From NCBI GenBank assembly GCA_964476045.1, contig CAYYYJ010000012.1:1-25922 (forward strand): DNA of 25,922 nt, read 5' to 3'. Both the position numbers and the translations under genes were made by a program. Positions 1 through 7,711 of the stretch are shown here, piece by piece. The notes below the pieces were generated by a model. It did not search any database. It was not told where the DNA came from and saw only the letters and a program-made list of their open reading frames with translations. The DNA is from CAYYYJ01 sp964476045 (GTDB lineage: Archaea; Aenigmatarchaeota; Aenigmatarchaeia; QMZP01; JACQNV01). Within the stretch, counting starts at the first letter, position 1, and each line of letters begins with the position of its first letter.

Positions 1-1
1 A

Positions 2-1861
2 TGTTTTACCAAATCCGCACGCGCCTGAAGGGATTGGTATTAGGAATGGATTTGCTCGGCCAAGCATCGGTATCGGACTTGGCGAAGGAGATAATGTTGG
101 AGTAGGCGTAGAGGTTGGTGTAGCAGTAGGAGTAGCTGTTCCTGAAGGGGTTGGACTAGACGAAGGACTCGGGGAAGGAGATGGTGTCGGAGTTGCTGAT
201 GGCGAGGCTTGTAGAGATGTTGATGGGGTTGCAGATGGACTAGGCGATACTGCAGGAGTTGGGGTTGGTGTGGGAGTTGGAGTAGGAGAAGAAGGTGACG
301 GACTGGCACTTGGTGATGGGCTTGGTGTAGGAGAAGGTGTTGGTGTAGGAGTTGGTGAAGGTGTAACTGTAGACTGCGCATTGTAGAGAGTCTGGATATC
401 GGATGCTGAAAGAGCGCGGTTGTATATCTGGACATCGTCTATGCTGCCCGTGTAGTATAGCTGGCTGTTTACAAACCTGCCACCTATGGAATCTGTCTGG
501 CCTGAATTATAAGAGGCTGTTGGATGAAATTGTATACCATTATAATCTGTTACTGCCCGGCTTATTGTTGTCGCGACTGGATTACCATTGACATACATTT
601 TATAATTACCTGTCCCATAATCGATGGAGAATGTGAGGTAATACCATGTGTCTGCTGCGAATGAAACTCCGGAAGAGGATATGGTTGTGTCTGAATTTGG
701 GTTTGTTGGCGTCCATGAAAAGCCGAGACCGCCTGTATAGAAAGACAACCCACCATAGCCTTGCCCTCCTGATGCACCTGCACCGAGCAAGTAACCGCCT
801 GTCGGAGTTGGTTTGGCCCAGAGGCTGTAAGTTATTGCTGAAGATTGCCTGAAAACAGTAGAAGTTGAAGGTAACTTTATAATTCCAGTGCTGCCATCAA
901 AACTTAGGCCTTTGTGCCCATTGTCTGTGACTGCTGAGACGCCGCCTGTGATTGCTCCTGTGTTTGAACCAACAGAATCGGCTGCTGTGCCGTCATCGAA
1001 TGTCCATCTGGAGACTAGGCCGGAGGGGAGGGCTGGAGAAGGTGACGGAGACGGAGTTGAAGCGGGGCTAACTGAGGGTGTTGGAGAAGGGCTCGGTGAC
1101 GGTGTAGGGGTCGGGGTTGGAGTGGGTGTTGGACTAGCTGTTGGTGAAGGTGACGGAGATGGTGTTGGGGTAGGGCTAGGAGTCAAATCTGTGACTTCTA
1201 TTCCTGCATAATGCCATACGTGGAATAATGGGCCTACTGCAGGCGGTTGGGTGATGCTGTTTACCTTAATCTTTACAGGATTAGCTAAAGGGCTGCTTGG
1301 GTATCCTGGAGAAATAGTGAAATCGAAACTGTTTCCCAGATAAATGGACTCCACCCGAGCCTTCCCATCCTTGTCTGTAACCCTTATGGAAACAAAATTG
1401 CCTGTGCCATCCAGCTTAAAAAAGGCATCAGTTAACTCTATTTTGGCTCCAGGGAAACCAAAAGGATATTCGGGGCTAGAATATCCTGTGCGTGTATTTT
1501 TACCTATTCTGATTGTTTTGATTTCGCCAGGCTCCTGAAATATTTCTGGTTCCTGGTCTGGTGTAAGCGATCCTGATTTAACCTTATAAGCAGTCACAGG
1601 ATTTGTGTTGCCTGTCCAGAATTCTCCCCCGCAACTGTTTGGATCAGGTATTTTTTTCAGGTCTTCTGAGATTATGTAAACCTCGCCGTTTGTTGGGTCT
1701 GTATATTGTATTGCTTTTTTGTCCAGGAGTCCCGGTTCCTGTTGTACTTCTTGTAAAGGCTCCTGTAACGGGGAATCTTTTGGTTTAGGTTGCTGCACGC
1801 ATCCTGATATGAAAAGTATTGATAAAACAAAAATTACAATGATGGGAATCTTATATGCCAT
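2..1861 (-). CDS. LamG-domain lipoprotein with Pro/Ser/Thr linkers (C-terminus beyond window)
   Basis: Open on the minus strand from an ATG at 1861 to the window edge, 620 codons seen, so the 3' end is missing. Residues 1-21 are a hydrophobic lipoprotein signal ending in ISGC, so Cys21 is the likely lipidated residue. Residues about 22-224 form a domain I do not recognise. Residues about 225-280 are a Pro/Ser/Thr linker. About 281-492 read as a LamG/concanavalin-like jelly roll: it opens with SRWTFDD, has DTWYYLTFSIDYGTGNYKMY in the middle, and closes with GSIDDVQIYNRALSASDIQ. About 496-600 is a second Pro/Ser/Thr linker, followed by new non-repetitive sequence starting MLGRANPF. LamG domains of this kind usually bind glycans or proteins at the cell surface, so a surface-anchored adhesin or carbohydrate-binding role is inferred. 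A degraded LamG fragment lies just upstream. Confidence 0.85.
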   Translation of the reverse strand, partial: MAYKIPIIVIFVLSILFISGCVQQPKPKDSPLQEPLQEVQQEPGLLDKKAIQYTDPTNGEVYIISEDLKKIPDPNSCGGEFWTGNTNPVTAYKVKSGSLTPDQEPEIFQEPGEIKTIRIGKNTRTGYSSPEYPFGFPGAKIELTDAFFKLDGTGNFVSIRVTDKDGKARVESIYLGNSFDFTISPGYPSSPLANPVKIKVNSITQPPAVGPLFHVWHYAGIEVTDLTPSPTPTPSPSPSPTASPTPTPTPTPTPSPSPSPTPSVSPASTPSPSPSPALPSGLVSRWTFDDGTAADSVGSNTGAITGGVSAVTDNGHKGLSFDGSTGIIKLPSTSTVFRQSSAITYSLWAKPTPTGGYLLGAGASGGQGYGGLSFYTGGLGFSWTPTNPNSDTTISSSGVSFAADTWYYLTFSIDYGTGNYKMYVNGNPVATTISRAVTDYNGIQFHPTASYNSGQTDSIGGRFVNSQLYYTGSIDDVQIYNRALSASDIQTLYNAQSTVTPSPTPTPTPSPTPSPSPSASPSPSSPTPTPTPTPTPAVSPSPSATPSTSLQASPSATPTPSPSPSPSSSPTPSGTATPTATPTSTPTPTLSPSPSPIPMLGRANPFLIPIPSGACGFGKT

Positions 1862-1939
1862 AGCTATTAACAATATATAGATTCAGGTTTAAAAATGAAA
1901 ATGTAGATTCTGTATTTTTCCTGAAATGTTTTCGCCATT

Positions 1940-2124
1940 TTACCCGCTTGCCAAAGCTGCAATTTCAGAAGCTGTCAATACTTTGTTGTAGATTTTGACT
2001 TTGTCTATTATTCCATCAAAACTGTTGCCTATGTAAACATCAGATTGGCTTAGTAATGTGCCAGAAGTGAGACGCGAGTTGGTTTTCAACACATCATATA
2101 TTTGTCGTGCACCTTAATTAAATA
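1940..2124 (-). pseudogene. LamG domain remnant
   Basis: Read on the minus strand, this stretch gives about 58 codons with no start codon, ending at a TAA at 1942-1940 and bounded upstream by an in-frame stop. The translation contains SQSDVYIGNSFDGIIDKVKI and then YNKVLTASEIAALASG. That is the characteristic last strand and closing helix of a LamG domain, equivalent to GSIDDVQIYNRALSASDIQ in the gene next to it. The N-terminal end (RQIYDVLKTNSRL) looks like a slightly damaged version of the usual IYVDGxLK strand. It is most likely what is left of a second LamG gene or of a duplicated C-terminal module. It might instead be kept as a donor for recombination, but nothing in the sequence shows that. 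Confidence 0.65.
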
Positions 2125-2229
2125 ACAGCTAGCATTGGTTGGCTAGGCTGGCGTGATTTACTACACTCAGCAATTGAAAGGCAGCAATTAAACTACTTAA
2201 AAATACTCATCACAAAAAGTCGTATTTTA

Positions 2230-2257
2230 TATAGCTAAATATCGAATTTAGGCTATA
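2230..2257. promoter_or_regulatory. Imperfect inverted repeat, possible operator
   Basis: Left arm TATAGCTAAAT (2230-2240) and right arm ATTTAGGCTATA (2246-2257) are complementary except for one extra G. It sits in the AT-rich intergenic region ahead of the small membrane protein gene and about 60 bases before its likely TATA box. The rest of 1862-2370 holds only the LamG remnant and promoter elements. Confidence 0.35.
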
Positions 2258-2317
2258 TATTGCGGAAAAGTTCACTATATAAAAGGCAAGTTTTATAAAG
2301 GCATTGGTTTCACGGTA

Positions 2318-2361
2318 TTTATATAGGCTAGACTAATTATATAGTAATCTAAAAAAAGGAG
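2318..2361 (+). promoter_or_regulatory. TATA box and ribosome binding site for the 60-residue protein
   Basis: TATA-like TTTATATA at 2318-2325 is followed by a short leader and a purine-rich site containing AGGAG at 2357-2361, nine bases before the ATG at 2371. Most genes in this window appear leaderless and lack such a site, so the combination suggests strong expression of a leadered transcript. Confidence 0.6.
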
Positions 2362-2370
2362 TGATGAACT

Positions 2371-2553
2371 ATGGGTTTAGGAATGATAGCACAGGTCCTA
2401 TCCGCGTTGTTCGTACTCTTGTCCGGTGTCTGGGCTTTATGGCTCGCAATGGGACAAGCAGCAATGCCAGCTTTAGGATGGCTTGTTGGAGTAACAGGGT
2501 TACTCGGCGGATTAACATGGCTAGCAGCTGCCACAATGGGCGGCAAGAAATAA
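2371..2553 (+). CDS. Small hydrophobic membrane protein, function unknown
   Basis: This 60-residue protein has two predicted membrane helices (about residues 6-28 and 33-53), joined by a short AMPALG turn and ending in a basic GGKK tail. The second helix is rich in glycine with close Gly spacing (GWLVGVTGLLGGL), a pattern that favours helix packing or oligomers. I do not recognise the family. The gene stands alone, with its own TATA box, one of the best ribosome sites in the window, and a T-rich stretch right after it, so it looks like an independent and well-expressed unit. Possible roles include a structural membrane peptide or a secreted or pore-forming peptide. None is shown by the sequence. 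Confidence 0.7.
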   Translation: MGLGMIAQVLSALFVLLSGVWALWLAMGQAAMPALGWLVGVTGLLGGLTWLAAATMGGKK

Positions 2554-2577
2554 AGGGTTAACGCCTTTTATTCGCTA

Positions 2578-2602
2578 TTTCTTTTATTTTTTATTTTGTT
2601 TT
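2578..2602 (+). terminator. T-rich terminator after the small membrane protein gene
   Basis: Several T runs in a row (2578-2602) follow the stop codon by about 25 bases. This is the usual archaeal intrinsic termination signal. It lies between two genes that converge (this one and taw1). Confidence 0.5.
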
Positions 2603-2648
2603 GACGTAAGTATATTGCATGGATAGTATCTAAAAAAGCTGTAAAAAC

Positions 2649-3698
2649 TCACCCCAAAACAGAAATAGGTATCAGCTGTCCTTTATCTTCATGGACTCCC
2701 CCAGTCGAACAACCAGGATCAGTTAGATTATTGATGAATTCCTCGTATTCTGGTTTATCCCAATCGTAAGCCAGCTTCCTGTCAGTCCTGTCCTTTCGCG
2801 CCAACAGAACAACTCTACTGTTCACTTTCTCGTCAACTACTTCCAATCCGGCTAGCTCTGCTATCCTTTTAGAGAATTCCACAATCTCTTGGTGAGTTGC
2901 AAAGTTGTCCTTAGTCATCCTGTATTGTGCAAAACCTATCGGCATTGCTGCTTTTACTTCAAGCCAATCGAACTTTACATTCTTCAGAATCTCAGCGTAT
3001 TTTTCCGGTGAGAACATGTTCATCTCCTTCCCTACAGTAAGCCTGATAACAGATCTTTTGAAATGCTGGAGAAGGGACAAACTCTCCATTATTTTCTCCC
3101 AGCCATCTTTCATCAGAGGGTCACACATTTTTTCATAAGTTTCTTTGTCTGGAGCTGGCAGAGTAATGTACAATTGCGTTAGCGGTGTGTCAATCAATTT
3201 TTTTACCATGTTGGGTAGCGTTCCATTCGTGACTAAGAAGGATGTCATTCCTCTATTACTGATCTCCCAGATTAGTTCAGGCAACTTTGGATACAAGCAA
3301 GCATCACCAGTCAGACTCAGCGCAACATGCTTCGGTTCCATTGCTTCATACAATCTTTTCTTATCCACACCAGAATTTCCCCAGAAGCCCATGAGAAGCT
3401 CTTTGTGTTCGCGGATGAAGCCGTCAACTATTGTTTTTGGGTCGTCGAGTTTGTCGTACACTGTAGAAGAGTATGCAATGTCCCTCCAGCACCACTGGCA
3501 TCTCAGATTGCATATATCGACGGAAACAGATGCCTCTATGCATCTCCAGGATTTTATATTGTAGAAAGTGTTCTTGTAGCAAGTATCCTCGCCGCGCACA
3601 GCTTTTTTGCACCAGAGGCAAGTCTTTATGGCAGAATGGTTTCCGACAAACCTGTAGCCCTGCTTCTCCATTTCTTTAATACGTTCTGGACTGATCAT
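2649..3698 (-). CDS. taw1: 4-demethylwyosine synthase (S-adenosylmethionine radical enzyme)
   Basis: Archaeal TYW1 makes the tricyclic base 4-demethylwyosine at G37 of tRNA-Phe from N1-methylguanosine and pyruvate, using two iron-sulfur clusters. This 349-residue protein has the radical-SAM motif CNLRCQWC with Cys63, Cys67 and Cys70. It also has the three upstream cysteines Cys27, Cys40 and Cys53 that hold the second cluster. All six are offset by exactly one residue from the published archaeal enzymes. The region around SLTGDACLYPKLPEL and the LFITLPAPD-like strand fit the radical SAM barrel, and the length is normal. The ATG at 3698 begins a sequence that looks native (MISPERIKEMEKQGYRFVG). 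It is transcribed away from the phosphorylase-like gene, with about 100 bases of shared promoter region. Confidence 0.93.
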   Translation of the reverse strand: MISPERIKEMEKQGYRFVGNHSAIKTCLWCKKAVRGEDTCYKNTFYNIKSWRCIEASVSVDICNLRCQWCWRDIAYSSTVYDKLDDPKTIVDGFIREHKELLMGFWGNSGVDKKRLYEAMEPKHVALSLTGDACLYPKLPELIWEISNRGMTSFLVTNGTLPNMVKKLIDTPLTQLYITLPAPDKETYEKMCDPLMKDGWEKIMESLSLLQHFKRSVIRLTVGKEMNMFSPEKYAEILKNVKFDWLEVKAAMPIGFAQYRMTKDNFATHQEIVEFSKRIAELAGLEVVDEKVNSRVVLLARKDRTDRKLAYDWDKPEYEEFINNLTDPGCSTGGVHEDKGQLIPISVLG

Positions 3699-3801
3699 AC
3701 TAAGTTTTTCCCCTCACCATTAAAAAGGAGCTTTCTGGCTTATATTAGTATCTGGTAGAATTGTCCAGGCAGGCATTAAAAACTTTGGATTAATTGTATG
3801 T

Positions 3802-4530
3802 ATGAGTTATAATCATAGAAGATTAGCAATAATATGCGGTAAAGGATTTGAGAGAGTAGGATATGGAGAAAACGTTGGGATAATATTAGAAACAGGCTCA
3901 GAGGATCATCACGGTCAAACAACCTCAGCAGAGGAATTGCCTGTTGAACATGGCGCTAGTTTTGGAGGCGACAGGAGCGTTCTTTACATTGATAGATGGG
4001 CCCGCGAACACAGGGCAACAGGAAAACCCAGGAATGGAGTTTACGGGAAAGTTGATTACAGAAAAATAGAAGGGATTCTAAGAGTTTCGGCTGTCACTGA
4101 TATCGTTTCCGCTTCAACTACGATTTCATATTCTCGCAGTATTCCGGAAGGAAGTTTGGTTGTACCGAAATATTTTTCAAGAAACGGCGAGGTTATTGAA
4201 TTTGATGGCGAATTAAGAAATCTGCTTCTCGAAGCAGGTGGAGACAAGGTATTGGATTCTGGAGTGTATATGCGATACAAAGGATCTAAAAGGCCCAGAG
4301 GTCAACGCGTTTTAGCCGGATCTTCTGTGCCCAGAGAACACGCACTAGCTGTTGGGGTATTAAACGCAAGATATGCCTGTTTGGCTTTGGTTACACGAAA
4401 TGGAAAAAACGCATTAGAAAAATCCCAGGCAGATGAATTGACTAGAACGGCCGCAGAGATCATGATAGGCTTTGTATCACGATTTACTGGAAAAGAGGCA
4501 GTAAAGCAAGAAAAGGATAAAAAACTTTAA
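3802..4530 (+). CDS. Divergent purine nucleoside / methylthioadenosine phosphorylase-like protein
   Basis: The 242-residue protein follows the fold order of the MTAP/PNP family. An N-terminal strand and loop (LAIICGKGFERVG, residues 8-20) align to the phosphate loop. DRWAREHR (64-71) aligns to PRHGRGHR, LRVSAVTD to the SAVGSL segment, SLVVPKYF to FVIPDQF, SGVYMRYKG (153-161) to SGTYICIEG, and LALVTRNGK (194-202) to IAMVTDYD. Several residues normally needed for catalysis are missing: the GGTG/GSG phosphate loop, the RHG pair, the GMT motif that contacts the ribose, and the Asp of TDYD that protonates the base. It may be a pseudoenzyme or act on another ligand. It lies 21 bases upstream of an IMPDH-family gene, which fits purine metabolism, although the next gene has its own TATA-like box. 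Family assignment rests on motif alignment by eye. Confidence 0.6.
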   Translation: MSYNHRRLAIICGKGFERVGYGENVGIILETGSEDHHGQTTSAEELPVEHGASFGGDRSVLYIDRWAREHRATGKPRNGVYGKVDYRKIEGILRVSAVTDIVSASTTISYSRSIPEGSLVVPKYFSRNGEVIEFDGELRNLLLEAGGDKVLDSGVYMRYKGSKRPRGQRVLAGSSVPREHALAVGVLNARYACLALVTRNGKNALEKSQADELTRTAAEIMIGFVSRFTGKEAVKQEKDKKL

Positions 4531-4551
4531 ATCATATATTGTTGGCTTATT

Positions 4552-5988
4552 ATGGATAACTTAAGAGAGGCTCTAACCTACGACGATGTTTTGCTCGTGC
4601 CTAAAAGGTCGCCTGTTGTTTCTAGAAAAGATGTTGATACCAAAACAAAACTCTCAAAAAATATCTGGTTGAATATTCCGCTTGTCTCTGCTAACATGGA
4701 CACTGTTACAGAGTCTGGAATGGCGATAGCGATGGCTAGAGAAGGGGGTATAGGAATAATACACAGGTTCCTGACAATTGAAAATCAGGCTGCAGAAGTT
4801 CTTAAAGTCAAGAGATCTGAAAGCCTGCTAATAGAAACTCCCCATACAATAACAACAGATAAAACAATAAGAGAAGCCCGAGAATTAATGGAAGAAAAAG
4901 GGATAAAAGGGCTTTTAGTGACTGATTATAGCAACAGGCTTATCGGAATACTCACCAACAGGGATATCCAGTTTGAAAACAGCCTGGACAAAAAAGTCCA
5001 GGACTCGATGACAGGATTAAAAGATCTTATTACAGCTCCAGCCGGCATAAGTTTAGAGGATGCGAAAAAAATCCTTCATCAAAACAGGATAGAGAAATTG
5101 CCTATTGCAGATGCCAGCGGCTATCTGAAGGGTTTGATAACCGCAAAAGACGTTTTGAAGAAGGAGAAATCCCCCCAAGCAGCAAAAGATAGGAAAGGAA
5201 AGCTTCTTGTCGGCGCTACAATAGGTGTCAAAAGAGGTTTCATTGAGCGCGCGCAGAATCTTATTGAAGCTGGAGTCGATATCATTGTTGTGGATATAGC
5301 GCACGGCCATTCTGATCTAGCAATCAATACAGTAAAATCATTAAGAAAGGAGTTTGGAAACCTGGAAATAATGGCAGGAAATGTTGCGACTTCTGAGGGA
5401 ACAGCTGATTTGATTTCAGCAGGCGCAGATTCAATAAAGGTTGGAGTTGGTCCAGGCAGCACTTGCATAACTAGAATAATCACAGGATCTGGAGTCCCTC
5501 AATTAACAGCAGTTATGGACTCTGCAAAAGCAGCTTCGCAATTCGATATACCTATAGTCGCAGACGGCGGTTTTAGAACTTCCGGAGATATCTGTAAGGC
5601 TTTGGCAGCAGGCGCGTCTACTGCTTTCAGCGGCTTCTTCTTCGCAGGGACAGAAGAAACTCCTGGGATGACTGTTCTGAGGAACGGAAGAAAATACAAA
5701 ATGTACAGGGGCTCTGCATCCCTAGGGACTGCGCTTGGGAGGAAAGAAAGGGAAAATAAAGATGACGAAATTGATCCAAATGAATACGTGCCTGAAGGCG
5801 TCGAATCTATCGTTCCCTACAAGGGGAATGTCTCAGAGATCATCAAACAGCTTGTCGGCGGCCTGAAATCCGGGATTTCATACTGCGGCGCTAAAAATAT
5901 TATAGAAATGCAGAAAAACGCAGAATTCATCAAAGTCACTCAGTCGGGAATTAAAGAAAGCGGGTATCATGATATTGAGAGGGTGTAG
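4552..5988 (+). CDS. guaB: IMP dehydrogenase / GMP reductase family enzyme with CBS domains
   Basis: IMP dehydrogenase oxidises IMP to XMP with NAD+, the committed step to guanine nucleotides. The 478 residues begin with the family signature ALTYDDVLLVPKRS. Two CBS domains are inserted at about 90-205 and the TIM barrel resumes after that. The active-site loop GVGPGSTCITR places the catalytic Cys at 305, as in E. coli GuaB. IVADGGFRTSGDICKAL and GTEETPG are also present. The mobile flap, following KMYRGSASLG, lacks the Arg-Tyr pair that activates water in classical IMPDH and instead reads ERENKDDEIDPNEYVPEG. The symbol is therefore a family label, and GMP reductase activity is possible. TATA-like TTTAAATC sits about 25 bases upstream, so the message is probably leaderless. 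Confidence 0.85.
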   Translation: MDNLREALTYDDVLLVPKRSPVVSRKDVDTKTKLSKNIWLNIPLVSANMDTVTESGMAIAMAREGGIGIIHRFLTIENQAAEVLKVKRSESLLIETPHTITTDKTIREARELMEEKGIKGLLVTDYSNRLIGILTNRDIQFENSLDKKVQDSMTGLKDLITAPAGISLEDAKKILHQNRIEKLPIADASGYLKGLITAKDVLKKEKSPQAAKDRKGKLLVGATIGVKRGFIERAQNLIEAGVDIIVVDIAHGHSDLAINTVKSLRKEFGNLEIMAGNVATSEGTADLISAGADSIKVGVGPGSTCITRIITGSGVPQLTAVMDSAKAASQFDIPIVADGGFRTSGDICKALAAGASTAFSGFFFAGTEETPGMTVLRNGRKYKMYRGSASLGTALGRKERENKDDEIDPNEYVPEGVESIVPYKGNVSEIIKQLVGGLKSGISYCGAKNIIEMQKNAEFIKVTQSGIKESGYHDIERV

Positions 5989-6022
5989 ATTAGATACTTA
6001 ATTCCATTTTCTAATTATATCC

Positions 6023-7108
6023 ATGGACAATTTGCGGAAGGAAATTCTAAAACAGGAACTCTCCAGGGAGTCAGCCCTGGCAGCAAAGCTCGAATCCCAA
6101 GGAAAACAGGATGAAGCCAATTCTCACTATTCAAAAGCAGCCAGCATTTCTAAACTTTTAGGGTATACAGAGATTGCTTCCAGCAATACGAAAGAAAAAG
6201 TGGATGAGATTGAAAAAGATGAAGCAGAAATAGAAAATACAGTACAAAATCTAATTGTAACTCAAAAGCCAACTACTAAATGGGAAGATATTGGAAATCT
6301 CGAGGAAGCAAAAAAGACGATAAAGGAATCGATAATTTTGCCTTTCATAAAAAACAAGCCTGAATTTGTAAGATCGACGAAAACAATTCTGTTGTATGGA
6401 CCCCCTGGGACAGGGAAAACCTTGCTGGCAAAGGCAGCATCGAATACTTTGAATGCAAGTTTTTTTGAGGCGAAAGCTTCTGAGCTGCTCAGCAAATATT
6501 ACGGCGAATCTTCAAAACTTTTTTCAGAGCTTTTTTCACTGGCTAAGAAAAAACAGCCATCAGTTATTTTTATGGATGAGATAGACTCTGTTGTTTTGAG
6601 CAGGGAGAAGGAGATACACGAAGCGACTAGAAGGGTTGTCGGTGAATTGCTCTCACAACTGGATGGGTTTTCGACTAAAAAAGAAGACAAACTGATTTTC
6701 ATCGGCGCGACAAACCGGCCCTGGGATTTGGATGAAGCCCTGCTTTCAAGGTTTGAAAGAAAAGTTTACGTGCCTTTACCAGATGAGAAATCGAGAGGCA
6801 TTATTTTCAGCATACATCTTAAAGGGATAGATTTAGAAAATACTATAATAACAGACCTATCCGGCAGAACAGAAAATTTTTCCGGCAGGGATATAGCTAA
6901 TCTGTCTAGAGAAGCTGTATCAAATATGTTGCGAGAAGAAAATCCAGGGTTGGATAATCTAGATTCAGAGAAGATTAAATCGTACACTATGAAATATAGA
7001 AATCTGGCTATATCAGATTTCGAAGAGGCTTTCAAGAAGATAAAACCGACGGCCACAAAAACTGACTTGGAAAAATTTAATTTCTGGAAAGAGAAATTTG
7101 GCGGATAG
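6023..7108 (+). CDS. Vps4/katanin-type AAA ATPase with MIT-like N-terminus
   Basis: A 361-residue protein with a single AAA module. Walker A GPPGTGKT is at 126-133, Walker B VIFMDEID at 181-188, sensor region IFIGATNRPWDLDEALLSRF follows, and then the small helical domain. The sequence before Walker A (TTKWEDIGNLEEAKKTIKE) and the last residues (LEKFNFWKEKFGG) match the meiotic AAA clade, in which Vps4 ends in a Trp-containing helix. Residues about 1-60 form two or three helices with a TPR/MIT-like pattern. Such enzymes disassemble ESCRT-III-like (CdvB) filaments in division or membrane remodelling. No CdvB-like gene is in the window, so the target is unknown. The gene starts 34 bases after guaB. 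Confidence 0.8.
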   Translation: MDNLRKEILKQELSRESALAAKLESQGKQDEANSHYSKAASISKLLGYTEIASSNTKEKVDEIEKDEAEIENTVQNLIVTQKPTTKWEDIGNLEEAKKTIKESIILPFIKNKPEFVRSTKTILLYGPPGTGKTLLAKAASNTLNASFFEAKASELLSKYYGESSKLFSELFSLAKKKQPSVIFMDEIDSVVLSREKEIHEATRRVVGELLSQLDGFSTKKEDKLIFIGATNRPWDLDEALLSRFERKVYVPLPDEKSRGIIFSIHLKGIDLENTIITDLSGRTENFSGRDIANLSREAVSNMLREENPGLDNLDSEKIKSYTMKYRNLAISDFEEAFKKIKPTATKTDLEKFNFWKEKFGG

Positions 7109-7164
7109 GCTTATAAGAGCCAATTCAAAAGGGTCGGCGACAAGTGAGGCTTCCCGAGGCCAGA

Positions 7165-7683
7165 TTAGTTTTTCTCCACGTTCTTCCCTTTGGCCTCAGG
7201 GATTATCTTTATCTTTCCCGGGAATTTTTTGCCTAACTCTTTCCCAGAAAAATACCTATCTAAAAATATTGCTAAAGCGGCAACCTCTGAGTGAGGCTGG
7301 CTAGTCACTGAAATATTGCAATCAGCTAATTGGTAAATTTCCCAGGGGACTTTTTCGCCGCCTATTATTAAAAGCAGATTTCTGCTTTTTCTGATTTTAC
7401 TGATTTGTTTTTGGATAGGGAGGCCATATACTGTAAGGTGCACTATAGAAAACTTCTTTTTTTTATAAAAGTGTATTGTTTTTTTCCAGCTGTCAGAATA
7501 CCCTATTTTGAACCTTCCTCCAAACCTTTCGGCTACCCCATTAACTGACTTTTCAAAGCTATCGTCTTTTTCCCCAGAGTAAATAATTTTGTCTGCGCCA
7601 AGGGCCCTTGAAACTAAACCGCAGTGGGTGGAAATCCTCTGGTCCCTGAAAGGCCTGTGGCCTAATCTGAATACAACAAGCAT
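7165..7683 (-). CDS. tRNA (cytidine(56)-2'-O)-methyltransferase aTrm56
   Basis: aTrm56 is the archaeal SPOUT enzyme that methylates the ribose of C56 in the T-loop, using S-adenosylmethionine. The signature strings are all present: FRLGHRPFRDQRISTHCGLV at the start, the SPOUT knot region LLLIIGGEKVPWEIYQLADC, and QPHSEVAALAIFLDR near the end. I chose the ATG at 7683, giving 172 residues. Family members start right at this RLGHRP segment, the site AGAGG lies about ten bases before it, and the alternative ATG at 7740 would overlap the upstream DUF151 gene by 29 bases. The upstream gene ends 28 bases before, so the two form an operon. The start choice is firm, the function very likely. Confidence 0.9.
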   Translation of the reverse strand: MLVVFRLGHRPFRDQRISTHCGLVSRALGADKIIYSGEKDDSFEKSVNGVAERFGGRFKIGYSDSWKKTIHFYKKKKFSIVHLTVYGLPIQKQISKIRKSRNLLLIIGGEKVPWEIYQLADCNISVTSQPHSEVAALAIFLDRYFSGKELGKKFPGKIKIIPEAKGKNVEKN

Positions 7684-7711
7684 ACTATCAAAAACCTCTG
7701 TTAAAACCGAC

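Noticed and set aside
40..435. Minus-strand 131-codon frame rich in His, Leu and Gln
   Set aside because: It is an out-of-frame reading of the Pro/Ser/Thr linker in the LamG lipoprotein, whose correct frame runs unbroken from 1861 to the window edge.
888..1211. Plus-strand 107-codon Gly/Val/Asp repeat protein (GDGDGVGVGVG type)
   Set aside because: It is the antisense of the first Pro/Ser/Thr linker and LamG start; the regular pattern comes from the codon repeats on the other strand.
3145..3758. Long plus-strand frames opposite Taw1
   Set aside because: They overlap a confidently assigned radical SAM enzyme with all six cluster cysteines, and have no recognisable content.
7098..7304. Plus-strand 68-codon frame after the AAA ATPase
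   Set aside because: It runs antisense into the aTrm56 gene and has no ribosome site or promoter of its own.
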